Assembly: GCA_002245855.1 (NCBI GenBank)
Contig: NOUX01000003.1
Coordinates: 434,001-498,000, forward strand
Direction of reading: 5' to 3'
Length of the DNA stretch: 64,000 bases
Source: Sphingobacterium cellulitidis
GTDB lineage: Bacteria > Bacteroidota > Bacteroidia > Sphingobacteriales > Sphingobacteriaceae
Shown: positions 41,251 to 51,275 of the stretch, piece by piece
How positions within the stretch are numbered: the stretch's first letter is position 1
Layout: the number at the start of each line of letters is the position of its first letter
Translations under genes and position numbers: made by a program
Notes under the pieces: generated by a model
Told to the model about the DNA's origin: nothing
The model's database searches: none
What the model saw: the letters and a program-made list of their open reading frames with translations, nothing else

Positions 41251-42132
41251 TCACCAATTGACATTTGGTTTCAGGGATTTAAAATCAACTAATTGAATTC
41301 CTAAATTTTGGATTTTTTCTTTAATTCGGGGGTCCAGAAGGATTTTAGTGACATCACTCCTATCTTCACGCACATTTCTATAGCCTTCATGGCCTACATT
41401 TTCCATTTCACTGACATCCAATCCAGGGTGTTCTACAAACAAATAGGTTTTTCCATCTTTCAATTCATCCAAAGCAGCAAGGAAAGCAATGATTTTATCT
41501 TCGACAGAGGCTTTACTTTTTAGGTCTAGGTTAGGAAACATTTCAAAAATATAATCTTGGTCTTGAGGTAAATTGTATTCTTTAGAAAGTTTTTCGACCA
41601 TTTTTTTAACCTGCGGGTTCCAATTTCCGGACCCCATATGGGTGGAGATATGCGATATTCTAGGGATCATTTTTCTAGCTAATTCAATTTGAGCTCTAAA
41701 TTCTTTTTCAATATCCTCCAACTTCCATTGATGTTCTTGAATTGAAGCATTAGGAACATCTTTATTTGGATAAATAAAGGAGAAGAAATTTCCATATTCA
41801 TCCACAATGCTTTTTGCGGGGGTCAAGGGTCTCCATTTACAATTTTCCCATTCACTGGTAATCATTAAGTGAACACCTACATCAAGATTAGGATTTTCTT
41901 CAAGCATTTTTACAGCTTCCACTGCCCAAGGACAATTTACCATCAATTCAACGGAGGTTGTAATTCCATTTTTATAAGTTTCAATAATAGCTTGATTCGC
42001 TGCGTTGAATGACCCTATATCATCGGACCTGATAATTAATTTGGGTGAATTTTGCCCAAATACAGGATTGAATAGACTTATTAACGAAAGAAGAAAAAGA
42101 GAATAGGATACTCGTAAAAAATAATTAAGCAT
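41251..42132 (-). CDS. ChbG/YdjC-family carbohydrate deacetylase
   Basis: Read from the Met that starts a signal peptide (MLNYFLRVSYSLFLLSLISL, ending NPVFGQ); an in-frame ATG 14 codons upstream would put polar residues before it. The mature protein of about 270 aa has the YdjC signature: LIIRSDDIGSFNAANQAIIE with the paired Asp of the metal site, VELMVNCPWAVEAVKML, VGVHLMITSEWENCKWRPLT with the His ligand, and ISHISTHMGSGNW with two more histidines, then YLFVEHPGLD. The family deacetylates N-acetylated chito-oligosaccharides or related sugars. It is divergent from the FecR gene. A leader is less common than the cytosolic form, suggesting a periplasmic role. Confidence 0.9.
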   Translation of the reverse strand: MLNYFLRVSYSLFLLSLISLFNPVFGQNSPKLIIRSDDIGSFNAANQAIIETYKNGITTSVELMVNCPWAVEAVKMLEENPNLDVGVHLMITSEWENCKWRPLTPAKSIVDEYGNFFSFIYPNKDVPNASIQEHQWKLEDIEKEFRAQIELARKMIPRISHISTHMGSGNWNPQVKKMVEKLSKEYNLPQDQDYIFEMFPNLDLKSKASVEDKIIAFLAALDELKDGKTYLFVEHPGLDVSEMENVGHEGYRNVREDRSDVTKILLDPRIKEKIQNLGIQLVDFKSLKPNVNW

Positions 42133-42258
42133 AAAAATAGTTTGAAGTTTGACTCTAATCCCTCTATTAATCAACCGATTAATAGGTTAATAAATAAATT
42201 TAAAAAAAACTGCTAAGATGTGAAAGAGTTTTCCGTATTCAATATAGAAACTTAAATC

Positions 42259-43479
42259 ATGATAAACCAAGCAGCATATATTGCGCAACTAATAAAGAAG
42301 TTGTTTGATGAATCTATTACAGATCAGGAGAAATCGGAACTGAATAAATGGGTTGAACAACATCCAAAACGCAAGCAATTTATCGAGGAGTTGAATCAGC
42401 ACGACCAATTGTTTGAAGAGGCCTTACAATGGATCGAGTTAGAGAATCAGGATCAGGAAAATTGGATAAATAAATTATCTGACAGGACTTTTGAAAAGAT
42501 TCATGCTCTTTCTGATAAAAAGGTTCTGGAAACAAAAAAGAAGAGATATTGGATATGGTTCGCTGCAGCATCGATAATAATAGTTTTGTTTTTTGTTTGG
42601 AATATCCATCATAAAGAGGAGATAAAAATAAAAAATCAAATTGCTTTGACGCAGGTCTTACCTGGGAAATATCAGGCAACCCTTACCCTACCCAATGGAG
42701 AACAGATTGCTTTAAGTGAGAAGAAAGATATGTTGGTCATCCATACAGATAATAAGTTTAGTTATGCTGATGGGGAATTAATTGCTGATTTATCGACTAT
42801 TAGTAAAAAGGAAGAACAAATTCGGATAGAGATTCCAAGAGCTGGTCATTATAAAGTTCAGTTGGCAGATGGCAGCCAGATATGGTTAAATTCTGAAAGT
42901 AGGGTAGAATTTCCGTTATCTTTTATTGATAAGCGGGAAGTTACCTTAGTTGGTGAGGCTTATTTTCAGGTTGCAAAGTTACAGGACGATCTTGGGCATA
43001 GGCGAACTTTCCGAGTAAAAAGTGAGCAGCAACAAATTGAGGTCACTGGAACAGAGTTTAATGTATATGCTTTTCCATCGGAAGAAATAAAGACCACCTT
43101 AGTTGAAGGCAAGGTCAATGTTCACTCCCCATTTCAAACTCTTTCACTGATTCCCAATGAGCAGAGCAGGTTTCAAAATGGGGCTTTAGAAAAGTCTAGT
43201 ATTGATGTTTCGAGTGAAATAGCCTGGAAAGACAATATGTTTTATTTTGATGAAACGACTTTGCAAGGGGCGATGAAACAATTAAGCCGATGGTATAATT
43301 TGGAAATCGTCTACTTGGAAGGTATCCCTGACACCTATATCTACGGTCAATTTAGTCGGGATCAGCCCTTGCAGGATTTACTCAAAATATTGGAAGAAGC
43401 GGGGGTAAAATTTGATTTTGAGTCAAAGGATAACAAAAACTACCTTATTGTCCTTCCACAGTTTGAAAAAGATTCATAG
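42259..43479 (+). CDS. FecR-type anti-sigma factor
   Basis: The 406-aa protein has an N-terminal cytosolic segment that binds a sigma factor (AYIAQLIKKLFDESITDQEK, FIEELNQHDQLFEEA; residues 1-90), a single membrane helix (YWIWFAAASIIIVLFFVWNI, 97-116), a FecR domain (AGHYKVQLADGSQIWLNSES through VTLVGEAYFQVAK, about 195-240), and a C-terminal DUF4974 domain (MFYFDETTLQGAMKQLSRWY, about 328-347). It should transmit a signal from the STN domain of the SusC protein encoded next (42 nt downstream) to an ECF sigma factor. No sigma gene lies directly upstream, where it normally would; the nearest is about 8 kb away behind the operon. Confidence 0.95.
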   Translation: MINQAAYIAQLIKKLFDESITDQEKSELNKWVEQHPKRKQFIEELNQHDQLFEEALQWIELENQDQENWINKLSDRTFEKIHALSDKKVLETKKKRYWIWFAAASIIIVLFFVWNIHHKEEIKIKNQIALTQVLPGKYQATLTLPNGEQIALSEKKDMLVIHTDNKFSYADGELIADLSTISKKEEQIRIEIPRAGHYKVQLADGSQIWLNSESRVEFPLSFIDKREVTLVGEAYFQVAKLQDDLGHRRTFRVKSEQQQIEVTGTEFNVYAFPSEEIKTTLVEGKVNVHSPFQTLSLIPNEQSRFQNGALEKSSIDVSSEIAWKDNMFYFDETTLQGAMKQLSRWYNLEIVYLEGIPDTYIYGQFSRDQPLQDLLKILEEAGVKFDFESKDNKNYLIVLPQFEKDS

Positions 43480-43521
43480 AGATTCAATATAACCTAATTA
43501 ATAATTCTAACTATTTAAATC

Positions 43522-46500
43522 ATGAAATACTTAAATGATGGATTTGGCTTTCTGAAGCCATACAAAAAAATGAGGTGGATAAAGAAGCGGAGTTGGTTAA
43601 TAGTCTGCATAATGCTTGTTTTCAGTTTAAGATTATTTGCAAGTAGTTATGGTCAATCAATTTCTATTCATGTGAAGGAAGTTCCGTTGATTGAAGTCAT
43701 GAAAACCATTCAAAATCAAACCGGCCACTCGTATTTTCTTAATGGCAAAGATCTGGCAAATTTAAAAGTCAGTGCGGCATTGAACAATGCAGATTTAAAG
43801 ACTACGATGGTTACATTGTTAAAGGGAAAACCGGCGACATGGTCCATGAAAGGGAAGACTATAATTATCCGGAAGATCAATTCAAATAGCAAAGAGACAA
43901 GGTCTGAAAGTTCAGAAACTAGTGTTGAAGTAAAACAACAGACAGTTTCTGGAAAAGTAACGGATAGCCAAGGCAATGCTTTGATAGGTGTGACGGTGAA
44001 AGTTGTAAACAGCAACATTGCCACCTCTACAAATGAAAATGGCGAGTATGAATTGACTATTCCAGCGGAAGCAACTTCGTTAAGTTTTTCCTTATTGGGG
44101 TTTCAAGTTGAGGAGGTTTTATTAGAGGGTCGATCAGTTGTCAATGTCAGTTTGAAGGAAGGCTCCAATGATTTAGAGGAAGTCGTTGTTGTCGGCTATG
44201 GTACTCAATTGAAAAGAGATTTAACGGGAGCTGTTTCCAAAATTGATGGGGAGGATTTAAAGAATATGCCTATTCGGAATGCGACGGAAGGCTTACAAGG
44301 TCAAACTTCAGGGGTTCAAGTTACATCAACTGGAGGAAGTCCAGGCACACCGCCAGCAGTTAGAATTCGCGGTATTGGTACAGTGAATGACAATAACCCA
44401 TTATATGTGGTCGATGGTTTGCCACAGAGTGATATTGGCTGGTTAAATCCGAATGATATCATCAGTATGGAAGTATTGAAGGATGCCTCAGCAACTGCGA
44501 TTTATGGTTCGAGAGCGGCTAACGGGGTCATTATGGTAACTACTGCCAAAGGTGCGCAACGTGGTAATGAACTCAGCAATCTGATATCATTTGATAGTTA
44601 TTTAGGGTTTCAAAATCCCATTAAGACCTATGAGATGATGAATGCGAAAGAATTTATGGAGTATAAAAATTTAGCCAATACCAATGCTGGATTAGACCCC
44701 TATTTTACAGATCAGGATAAGGCAGATGTTTTGAAATTCTTAAAATCTAATACAGGATCTGAGGAAGGGACAAATTGGTGGAAGGAAATCAACAATAAAG
44801 ATGCGTTGGTTCAGAACTATGATATAGCTATTTCGGGTGGAATCAAAGATTTGGCTTATCGTTCAAGTTTCAGCTATATGGATCAAGAAGGGATTATCAG
44901 TGGTTCGGATTATGATCGGATGTCGTGGAGAACAAATTTCAATCATAATTTGAGGGAATGGTTGTCTATTTCTGGAAACTTCGGATTGATCAATGAAGGG
45001 CGAGGAAATGTGTTAGAGGGCAGCCCAGGATTTAATACGGCATTTATTTCCTTTGTTGCGGATCCAATTTCGCAGGTTTACAGGACAGGGCTGAAAGATA
45101 TTCCAGCATTTTTAAAGGATGGTTTATTTTTAGACAGGATAGATCCCAATAATCCATGGTCTTCCTATGGGCCAATTTTGATGACGAATAAGGAAAATCC
45201 AGTTGCACAAACGGAGATTTATAAGAACAATCGTTGGAAAGGGATTGCAATCAAAGGAGGTGGTGCTGTGGATATAAAGATAATGCCATGGTTAAAGTTC
45301 AGAAGTAGTTTAGGTATTGATTTACAAAGAGGAGTTTCCAATTATTTCTTACCAAAATATTATTTAAATGGGAACCAATTCAACAACGATGCGACAGTTG
45401 GAGCTTCGAATTCGTTGACCAATTATTACGTTTGGGAGAATACATTGACCTATGAAAAGGAGATTGAAGACCATAAGATGTCCTTGATGGTTGGTACCTC
45501 GGCAGAGCAATGGAAGGGAGAATCTTCAGGAGCATCGCGTCAGGGTTTGGTGTCCAATGATCCAAGCCAATGGATTATTAATGCTGGTTCCATCAATCCC
45601 CAAGCTTCGGGAACAAAATGGGAGAATGCCCTAAATTCATATTTCGGCAGAGCATTTTATTCCTATAAGAACAGGTATATGGTTACCGCGAATTTACGGT
45701 ATGATGGTTCTTCCAATTTTGGAGAAGGCCGTAAATGGGGAACATTTCCATCGGTTTCAGCGGGATGGAATTTTTCAGAGGAAGACTTTATGGATGATGT
45801 TTCCTGGTTAGATGCAGGTAAGTTGAGATTGAGTTGGGGTATGATAGGAAATCAGAACATTGGTGGCGGAGCCTATTTAACAACCTATTCAGGTAATATG
45901 GGTTATTATTTATTTGGCCCCCGCAATCCACAATTAATTGGAGGAAGTAATTACATCGGAAATCCATTGATACAATGGGAACAGACAGAGCAATTGGATA
46001 TCGGATTAGAATTGGCCTTCTTGCAGAACAAGTTACATTTCAATTTTGATTATTATAAGAAAACCACAGATGGGATGTTGTTGAATGTTCCACTACCGGC
46101 CTATTTAGGCTTTCCTAATAGTCCGTGGTCGAATGCTGGTGGAGTTCAAAACTCAGGATTGGAGTTTGATATATCCTATAAAGACAAGGTTGGAGAATTT
46201 GGTTATAGCATTGCAGCCAATGCTTCTACGGTCAAGAATAAGGTTCTTAGTTTAGGAGGTGGTGAGCCAATTACAGGTGGAGGATGGATTTCTTATTCCA
46301 CTACCATGACTGAGGAAGGCAAACCAATTGGTTATTATTATGGATTTAAGACAGATGGTATTTTCCAGAACCAGGCGGAAGTTGACAATTATTTCCAAGA
46401 AGGTGCTAGGCCTGGGGATTTAAAATTTGTGGATTTGAATATTGATCAAGTCATCAACAACTTAGACCGTACGGATATTGGCGATCCTTTCCCCACATTG

Positions 46501-46986
46501 ACTTATGGTTTTAGATTAGGAGCGGATTATAAGGGCTTTGATTTACAGATTCTAGGACAAGGAACCTATGGCAATGAAATCATGAACATCGCAAAAATAG
46601 ACATGAAATCTGGTGTTGGTTGGTATAATGCGCCTAAGGATTTGATGGCAGAAGCTTGGTCACCGACTAACCCTAGTAATACGCAATTTAAAATCAGTGC
46701 TGCAAATCAGAACAACCTACAGATATCGGACTGGTTAGTAGAGGATGGATCTTACTTAAGGATTAAAAGTATTCAATTGGGTTATACCCTACCTTCTACC
46801 CTGTTTAAGAATGCTCGGATAGATAGGTTGCGATTATGGGCAGGTGCATATAATCTATTCACCTTCACAAAATACACAGGATTAGATCCAGAAATAGGCA
46901 GTGGTTCGCCATTGAATATGGGTGTTGACCAAGGATACTATCCTATTGCAAAGTCGTATATGTTTGGTGTTAATTTTAGCTTTTAA
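43522..46986 (+). CDS. SusC-family TonB-dependent transporter with STN signalling domain
   Basis: This 1154-aa protein has an N-terminal leader (about residues 1-45), an STN secretin/TonB short domain (ISIHVKEVPLIEVMKTIQNQ through WSMKGKTIIIRK, about 48-115), a carboxypeptidase-regulatory-like domain (VSGKVTDSQGNALIGVTVKV, about 140-210), the SusC signature LEEVVVVGYGTQLKRDLTGA (about 228) and a TonB plug with IRGIGTVNDNNPLYVVDG and DASATAIYGSRAANGVIMVT. The barrel ends SYMFGVNFSF. The STN domain couples uptake to the FecR regulator encoded just upstream. It forms an operon with SusD (3 nt gap) and two Gfo/Idh/MocA enzymes. Confidence 0.97.
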   Translation: MKYLNDGFGFLKPYKKMRWIKKRSWLIVCIMLVFSLRLFASSYGQSISIHVKEVPLIEVMKTIQNQTGHSYFLNGKDLANLKVSAALNNADLKTTMVTLLKGKPATWSMKGKTIIIRKINSNSKETRSESSETSVEVKQQTVSGKVTDSQGNALIGVTVKVVNSNIATSTNENGEYELTIPAEATSLSFSLLGFQVEEVLLEGRSVVNVSLKEGSNDLEEVVVVGYGTQLKRDLTGAVSKIDGEDLKNMPIRNATEGLQGQTSGVQVTSTGGSPGTPPAVRIRGIGTVNDNNPLYVVDGLPQSDIGWLNPNDIISMEVLKDASATAIYGSRAANGVIMVTTAKGAQRGNELSNLISFDSYLGFQNPIKTYEMMNAKEFMEYKNLANTNAGLDPYFTDQDKADVLKFLKSNTGSEEGTNWWKEINNKDALVQNYDIAISGGIKDLAYRSSFSYMDQEGIISGSDYDRMSWRTNFNHNLREWLSISGNFGLINEGRGNVLEGSPGFNTAFISFVADPISQVYRTGLKDIPAFLKDGLFLDRIDPNNPWSSYGPILMTNKENPVAQTEIYKNNRWKGIAIKGGGAVDIKIMPWLKFRSSLGIDLQRGVSNYFLPKYYLNGNQFNNDATVGASNSLTNYYVWENTLTYEKEIEDHKMSLMVGTSAEQWKGESSGASRQGLVSNDPSQWIINAGSINPQASGTKWENALNSYFGRAFYSYKNRYMVTANLRYDGSSNFGEGRKWGTFPSVSAGWNFSEEDFMDDVSWLDAGKLRLSWGMIGNQNIGGGAYLTTYSGNMGYYLFGPRNPQLIGGSNYIGNPLIQWEQTEQLDIGLELAFLQNKLHFNFDYYKKTTDGMLLNVPLPAYLGFPNSPWSNAGGVQNSGLEFDISYKDKVGEFGYSIAANASTVKNKVLSLGGGEPITGGGWISYSTTMTEEGKPIGYYYGFKTDGIFQNQAEVDNYFQEGARPGDLKFVDLNIDQVINNLDRTDIGDPFPTLTYGFRLGADYKGFDLQILGQGTYGNEIMNIAKIDMKSGVGWYNAPKDLMAEAWSPTNPSNTQFKISAANQNNLQISDWLVEDGSYLRIKSIQLGYTLPSTLFKNARIDRLRLWAGAYNLFTFTKYTGLDPEIGSGSPLNMGVDQGYYPIAKSYMFGVNFSF

Positions 46987-46989
46987 GTC

Positions 46990-48657
46990 ATGAAAAGAAA
47001 AATTGTTAAGGCATTGGTGTTATCAGCTTTATTAATACCAATGGGCTGTAAAAAAGATTATTTGGAACGGGATCCATATGGGATTCTGAACCAGGGAGAA
47101 TATTTTAAAACGGATGGTGCTGGGTTGAAGTTATTGACCAGTTGCTATATTCCGATGGCAGATTCTTGGGGTTATACGATCAATAAGGTTGCTATTGGGG
47201 ATGAGGTAGTTGATAATGCCGGTGCTGGGGGTTCAGATCCTGGGGATCGACCACAAACCACAGAAGTTGGAAGAGGAAGACCCTTAGCTTCGAATGCTTT
47301 ATTGTTTGAAACTTGGGCAAATCGATTCAAGGGCATCGGGAACTGTAATATTGCATTGGCAGGTTTCGAAAAGGAAGGCGCTAATCTTATCCAAGATGGT
47401 AAACCGGTATCTGCAGAAACAGTGAAGCGATATATTGCGGAGGTTAAATTTCTCAGAGCATGGTATTATTTTGACTTGGTCACAGTTTTCAAGGAAGTTC
47501 CTTTGATTGTTCAGGTTGAAGATCCATCCACACGGAAAGAGAAGGCTCCTATTGCGGATTTACGAGGCCAGATTTACAAGGATCTGGATGAAGCGATAGC
47601 TGAAGTGAATTTGCCACGCGGGTCAGGATTAACGAGTGCCGAAGCTGGCAGGGTAAGTAAGGATGCTGCCTTGGCGTTGAAGGCACGTGCGGCATTATTT
47701 TTTGCAGGTTTGATGGAGCAAAGCATACTAACGGGCGATGCAAAAGCTGAATATACCTTGGCAAAAAATGCGGCGGCAGATATTGTACAAAAAAGTGGTT
47801 TGAGTTTGCTTCCAGATTTTCAGGATTTATTCCGTGGGGACTATCAGGTGGGACCATTTTCAAAAGAAAACATTTTGGGTGTAATGCACAAATACGATCC
47901 TGCATTTGGCTTGGGTGGAGATGCCTTTGCCATTATGAACGTAGGACGTAATAATGTTGGCGGCTGGGGTGGTAATACACCTACCAAGGACTTGGCAGCA
48001 TCATTCCATGCTCAAGATCCGCGAAAGATGTTTACCATAATCAGCCATAATGATATTTTCAAAACAAGCACAGGCGGACAGGAGGTACATAACTACAGAG
48101 GCTATTTCAATGATTTTGATTTACAACAGAGCAGAAAAGCATTTGTCCCACAACAATATCGCGAAAACAACGATTTGTTGCGTAGTAAATGGCAGCCCTA
48201 CTGGATTAGGTATTCGGAGGTTCTCTTGGTCTATGCAGAGGCCATTATCAAATCAGGTGGTAGTTCTGCCGAAGCCCTTCCCTACTTAAATCAGGTTAGA
48301 AAAAGAGCTTTTGTGACGACGTCAAAGGTCGACGAGCCATCTGTATATAGGCTATTTGCCAAGGATTTAAAACCTATTTCAGAAGCTGAATTTAACAGCA
48401 GTTATGCTATAAAAGCTACGGACAATGTTTTGGAAGCTATTCGGAAAGAAAGGAGAAATGAGTTAGCCTTAGAAGGATTCAGGTTATATGACTTGATTCG
48501 TTGGGGAACATACGCATCTACGATGAAGGCATTTTATGCGAAGTATGGTTTTGCGGATAAGGGTCGGGATGCCAGTGAAAAGAGCTGGCCATTTCCAATC
48601 CCACAAATAGAAATCGATCGCTCAAATGGTGTTTTAATACAAAATTCAAATTATTAA
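46990..48657 (+). CDS. SusD/RagB-like nutrient-binding lipoprotein
   Basis: A 555-aa SusD protein with a lipoprotein leader (KALVLSALLIPMGC, Cys20), then KKDYLERDPYGILNQGEYFK. The helical core shows YIAEVKFLRAWYYFDLVTVF and KEVPLIVQVEDPSTRKEKAP (about residues 145-185), ALALKARAALFFAGLME, and the C-terminal WIRYSEVLLVYAEAIIKSGG, LNQVRKRAF, AIRKERRNELALEGFRLYDL, ending PFPIPQIEIDRSNGVLIQN. It pairs with the SusC encoded 3 nt upstream and is followed 2 nt later by the first oxidoreductase gene. The ligand is unknown; the neighbouring dehydrogenases suggest a sugar or sugar derivative. Confidence 0.96.
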   Translation: MKRKIVKALVLSALLIPMGCKKDYLERDPYGILNQGEYFKTDGAGLKLLTSCYIPMADSWGYTINKVAIGDEVVDNAGAGGSDPGDRPQTTEVGRGRPLASNALLFETWANRFKGIGNCNIALAGFEKEGANLIQDGKPVSAETVKRYIAEVKFLRAWYYFDLVTVFKEVPLIVQVEDPSTRKEKAPIADLRGQIYKDLDEAIAEVNLPRGSGLTSAEAGRVSKDAALALKARAALFFAGLMEQSILTGDAKAEYTLAKNAAADIVQKSGLSLLPDFQDLFRGDYQVGPFSKENILGVMHKYDPAFGLGGDAFAIMNVGRNNVGGWGGNTPTKDLAASFHAQDPRKMFTIISHNDIFKTSTGGQEVHNYRGYFNDFDLQQSRKAFVPQQYRENNDLLRSKWQPYWIRYSEVLLVYAEAIIKSGGSSAEALPYLNQVRKRAFVTTSKVDEPSVYRLFAKDLKPISEAEFNSSYAIKATDNVLEAIRKERRNELALEGFRLYDLIRWGTYASTMKAFYAKYGFADKGRDASEKSWPFPIPQIEIDRSNGVLIQNSNY

Positions 48658-48659
48658 TT

Positions 48660-50156
48660 ATGGACAGAAGGAAATTTTTAAAGAACACTGCAACTGTTGC
48701 AGGCTTTTCAATTGTATCAAGTAATGTATTAGGTAAAACCTTGGGCTATGTTGCACCAAGTGATAAATTAAATATTGCGGGTATTGGTGTTGGTGGTATG
48801 GGCCGGCGTAACCTTGCCAATATGAACACAGAGAATATTGTGGCATTATGCGATGTGGATTGGCGATATGCGCAGAAAACATTTGATGATTATCCTAATG
48901 CCAAAAAGTTTAAGGATTGGCGAGAGATGTATGATCAGATGGGTGATTCCATAGATGCTGTCATGGTTGCTACACCAGATCATTCACATGCTGTTGCAAC
49001 TGCACATGCTATTACTTTAGGAAAGCATTGTTATACGCAGAAACCATTGACCCACTCTGTTTATGAATCTAGGTTATTAACCAATTTAGCAAAGAAATAT
49101 AAGGTTGCTACGCAAATGGGGAATCAAGGAAATTCCTTTGATTGGTGTAGACAGATTGCTGAGTGGATTCAGTCTGACGCTATTGGGGAAGTTTATGAGG
49201 TTCATTGTTGGACTGACAGACCGATCTGGCCACAGGGATTGATGAAGCCTAGTGAAGGGATGTCAGTTCCAGATACCTTGGCTTGGGATTTATTTATTGG
49301 TCCTGCTGAAAACAGGCCATATAATAGTGTTTATACACCGTGGAATTGGCGTGGATGGTGGGATTTTGGAACAGGAGCCCTTGGGGATATGGCCTGTCAT
49401 ATTATGGATCCTATTTATTGGGCCTTGGATTTAAAGTATCCTAATAAAGTTAATGGTAGTTCTACATTGAGCAATCTATATTCGCCTCCCCATGCCCAGA
49501 TGGTTCAATATACATTTCCAGCAAGAGGTAAAAAGGGAAAAGTTAATATGCCAGAGGTAAAAGTTTATTGGTATGATGGCGGCTTATTGCCGGAGCGACC
49601 ATCGGAATTGGCTCCTGGGCAAATGATGGGTGATGAAAATGGCGGAATTATTTTCGTAGGGAAGAAAGGTAAGATCATGACCGGTTGTTATGGCATGAAT
49701 CCTACCCTATTACCAGTTAGTGAAATGGAACATTTCAAGCAGCCGAAGCCCTGGTTTCCAAGAATTCCAGGAGGCAATGGAGACATTTGGAATACCAATG
49801 CACATGAACAGGATTGGATTCGTGCAGCGAAAGAATCACCAAATAACAGAAAGGAATCGAGTTCAAATTTCGGCTTCTCCGGACCATTCAATGAAATGGT
49901 TGTAATGGGTGTTCTTGCTGTACGGTTACAGGGTTTATATCGGGATTTACTCTGGGATGGAGAGAATATGCAATTCACTAATATTAATGAATCAGACAAA
50001 CTTAAAGTAGTATCGGTTGATGAGTTTAGTGTGGTTGATGGAGATCCGAGGTTCAACAGACAGTTTGTTGAGTTAAATGCGAGAGATGCGGCCAATGAAT
50101 GGATAAAACATACTTATCATAATGGCTTTAGCCTGCCTGATATGCCAAAAGTTTAA
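48660..50156 (+). CDS. Gfo/Idh/MocA-family oxidoreductase with export leader (498 aa)
   Basis: Starts MDRRKFLKNTATVAGFSIVS, a twin-arginine-like leader ending near NVLGK. The NAD(P)-binding fold is seen in LNIAGIGVGGMGRRNLANM (about residues 37-55), IVALCDVDWRYA, DAVMVATPDHSHAVATAHAI and GKHCYTQKPLTHSVYESRLL, with Lys-Pro (QKPL) as in the family. The C-terminal half (GPAENRPYNSVYTPWNWRGW, WDFGTGALGDMACHIMDP) is the bacterial type C-terminal domain. Such exported enzymes oxidise or reduce sugar hydroxyls, sometimes with a tightly bound cofactor, and occur in SusC/SusD loci that handle keto-sugars or glycosides. It is co-transcribed with SusD and with a second enzyme of the family. Confidence 0.94.
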   Translation: MDRRKFLKNTATVAGFSIVSSNVLGKTLGYVAPSDKLNIAGIGVGGMGRRNLANMNTENIVALCDVDWRYAQKTFDDYPNAKKFKDWREMYDQMGDSIDAVMVATPDHSHAVATAHAITLGKHCYTQKPLTHSVYESRLLTNLAKKYKVATQMGNQGNSFDWCRQIAEWIQSDAIGEVYEVHCWTDRPIWPQGLMKPSEGMSVPDTLAWDLFIGPAENRPYNSVYTPWNWRGWWDFGTGALGDMACHIMDPIYWALDLKYPNKVNGSSTLSNLYSPPHAQMVQYTFPARGKKGKVNMPEVKVYWYDGGLLPERPSELAPGQMMGDENGGIIFVGKKGKIMTGCYGMNPTLLPVSEMEHFKQPKPWFPRIPGGNGDIWNTNAHEQDWIRAAKESPNNRKESSSNFGFSGPFNEMVVMGVLAVRLQGLYRDLLWDGENMQFTNINESDKLKVVSVDEFSVVDGDPRFNRQFVELNARDAANEWIKHTYHNGFSLPDMPKV

Positions 50157-50159
50157 GCT

Positions 50160-51140
50160 ATGAAAAGGACAAATAGAAGAGAATTTATTCAGCAGTTAGC
50201 TATTGTGGGTGGGACGAGTCTTGCGTTTTCTGTTGCACCTGCAGAAGTATTGGCGAAACAGAAGATTAAAAAAATCGGCATTATTGGACTGGACACCTCA
50301 CATAGTGAGATGTTCACGAAGGATATCAATGAAGGCAGTCTTAAGGATCGTGGTTATCGGGTAGTTGCTGCTTATCCACATGGAAGTAAAGATATACCAT
50401 CGGCATTGGGCATGAAACAAGGAATCATCGATGCCGTTAAAAAAATGGGGGTCGAAATAGTAGATTCTATTGATTCATTGCTGAAGCAAGTAGATTACAT
50501 TTTACTGGAATCCAATGATGGTAGAGTGCATTATGAGCAGGCGGAAAAGGTGATAAAGGCCAAGAAGCCAATGTTTATTGATAAACCAATGGCGGAGAAT
50601 TTAGAAAAAGTGCAAGCAATTTTTCAGCTAGCTGCTAAAAATAATGTTCCAATTTTTTCATCTTCTTCATTGCGATATGATAAATTGGTTCGGGAGGTGA
50701 ATGCTGGAAAAATCGGAAAAGTATTAGGAGCTGATGTTTATACACCTGCCGAAATAGAACCCAACCATATTGATCAAGCATGGTACATGATTCATGGAGT
50801 AGAAATGCTATTTTCTGTGATGGGTACAGGTTGCAAAGAGGTATTTAGGGCCTTTCATCCAGATTTTGAACAAGTAGTAGGCATCTGGAATGATGGCAGG
50901 ATTGGATCTGTAAGAGGGATTAGAAAAGGCGCATCGGATATTGCGGGGATTGCTTTCGGAGAGACAGGAATTTCGCAATTAGGTCCTTTTGCCGGTTATG
51001 GTCCTTTAGTTGCTGAAATTCTCAATTTCTTTGACACTGGAAAAGTCCCAGTCAGTAATGAGGAAACGATTGAAATATTCAGATTCATGGAAGCGGCTCA
51101 AAGAAGTAAAACTTCACATCAAGTAGAAAATTTATTCTAA
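50160..51140 (+). CDS. Gfo/Idh/MocA-family oxidoreductase with export leader (326 aa)
   Basis: The leader reads MKRTNRREFIQQLAIVGGTS with an RR pair in a twin-arginine-like context. The nucleotide-binding fold starts IKKIGIIGLDTSHSEMFTKD (about residues 36-55), with DYILLESNDGRVHYEQAEKV and KKPMFIDKPMAENLEKVQAI holding the family Lys-Pro. At 326 aa it is shorter than the preceding enzyme and has only a minimal C-terminal domain (HIDQAWYMIHGVEMLFSVMG). The two enzymes may work in sequence on one sugar. The gene begins 3 nt after its neighbour and ends 12 nt before a terminator, so it closes the operon. Confidence 0.92.
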   Translation: MKRTNRREFIQQLAIVGGTSLAFSVAPAEVLAKQKIKKIGIIGLDTSHSEMFTKDINEGSLKDRGYRVVAAYPHGSKDIPSALGMKQGIIDAVKKMGVEIVDSIDSLLKQVDYILLESNDGRVHYEQAEKVIKAKKPMFIDKPMAENLEKVQAIFQLAAKNNVPIFSSSSLRYDKLVREVNAGKIGKVLGADVYTPAEIEPNHIDQAWYMIHGVEMLFSVMGTGCKEVFRAFHPDFEQVVGIWNDGRIGSVRGIRKGASDIAGIAFGETGISQLGPFAGYGPLVAEILNFFDTGKVPVSNEETIEIFRFMEAAQRSKTSHQVENLF

Positions 51141-51152
51141 CTCAACTCAATA

Positions 51153-51195
51153 AGGATCGAGCTATTAAGTTAATTCTTAATAGCTCACCTTTTTA
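51153..51195 (+). terminator. Terminator closing the FecR-SusCD-oxidoreductase operon
   Basis: GAGCTATTAAG (51159-51169) pairs exactly with CTTAATAGCTC (51176-51186), 6-nt loop, followed by ACCTTTTT. It lies between the second oxidoreductase gene and the ECF sigma gene. Confidence 0.85.
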
Positions 51196-51275
51196 AAATT
51201 AGGTAATCTGATTTTTATAGTTTAAATTTATATTAGTTATATCTATAAACCTATACTAACATCTAACATAAAAAC

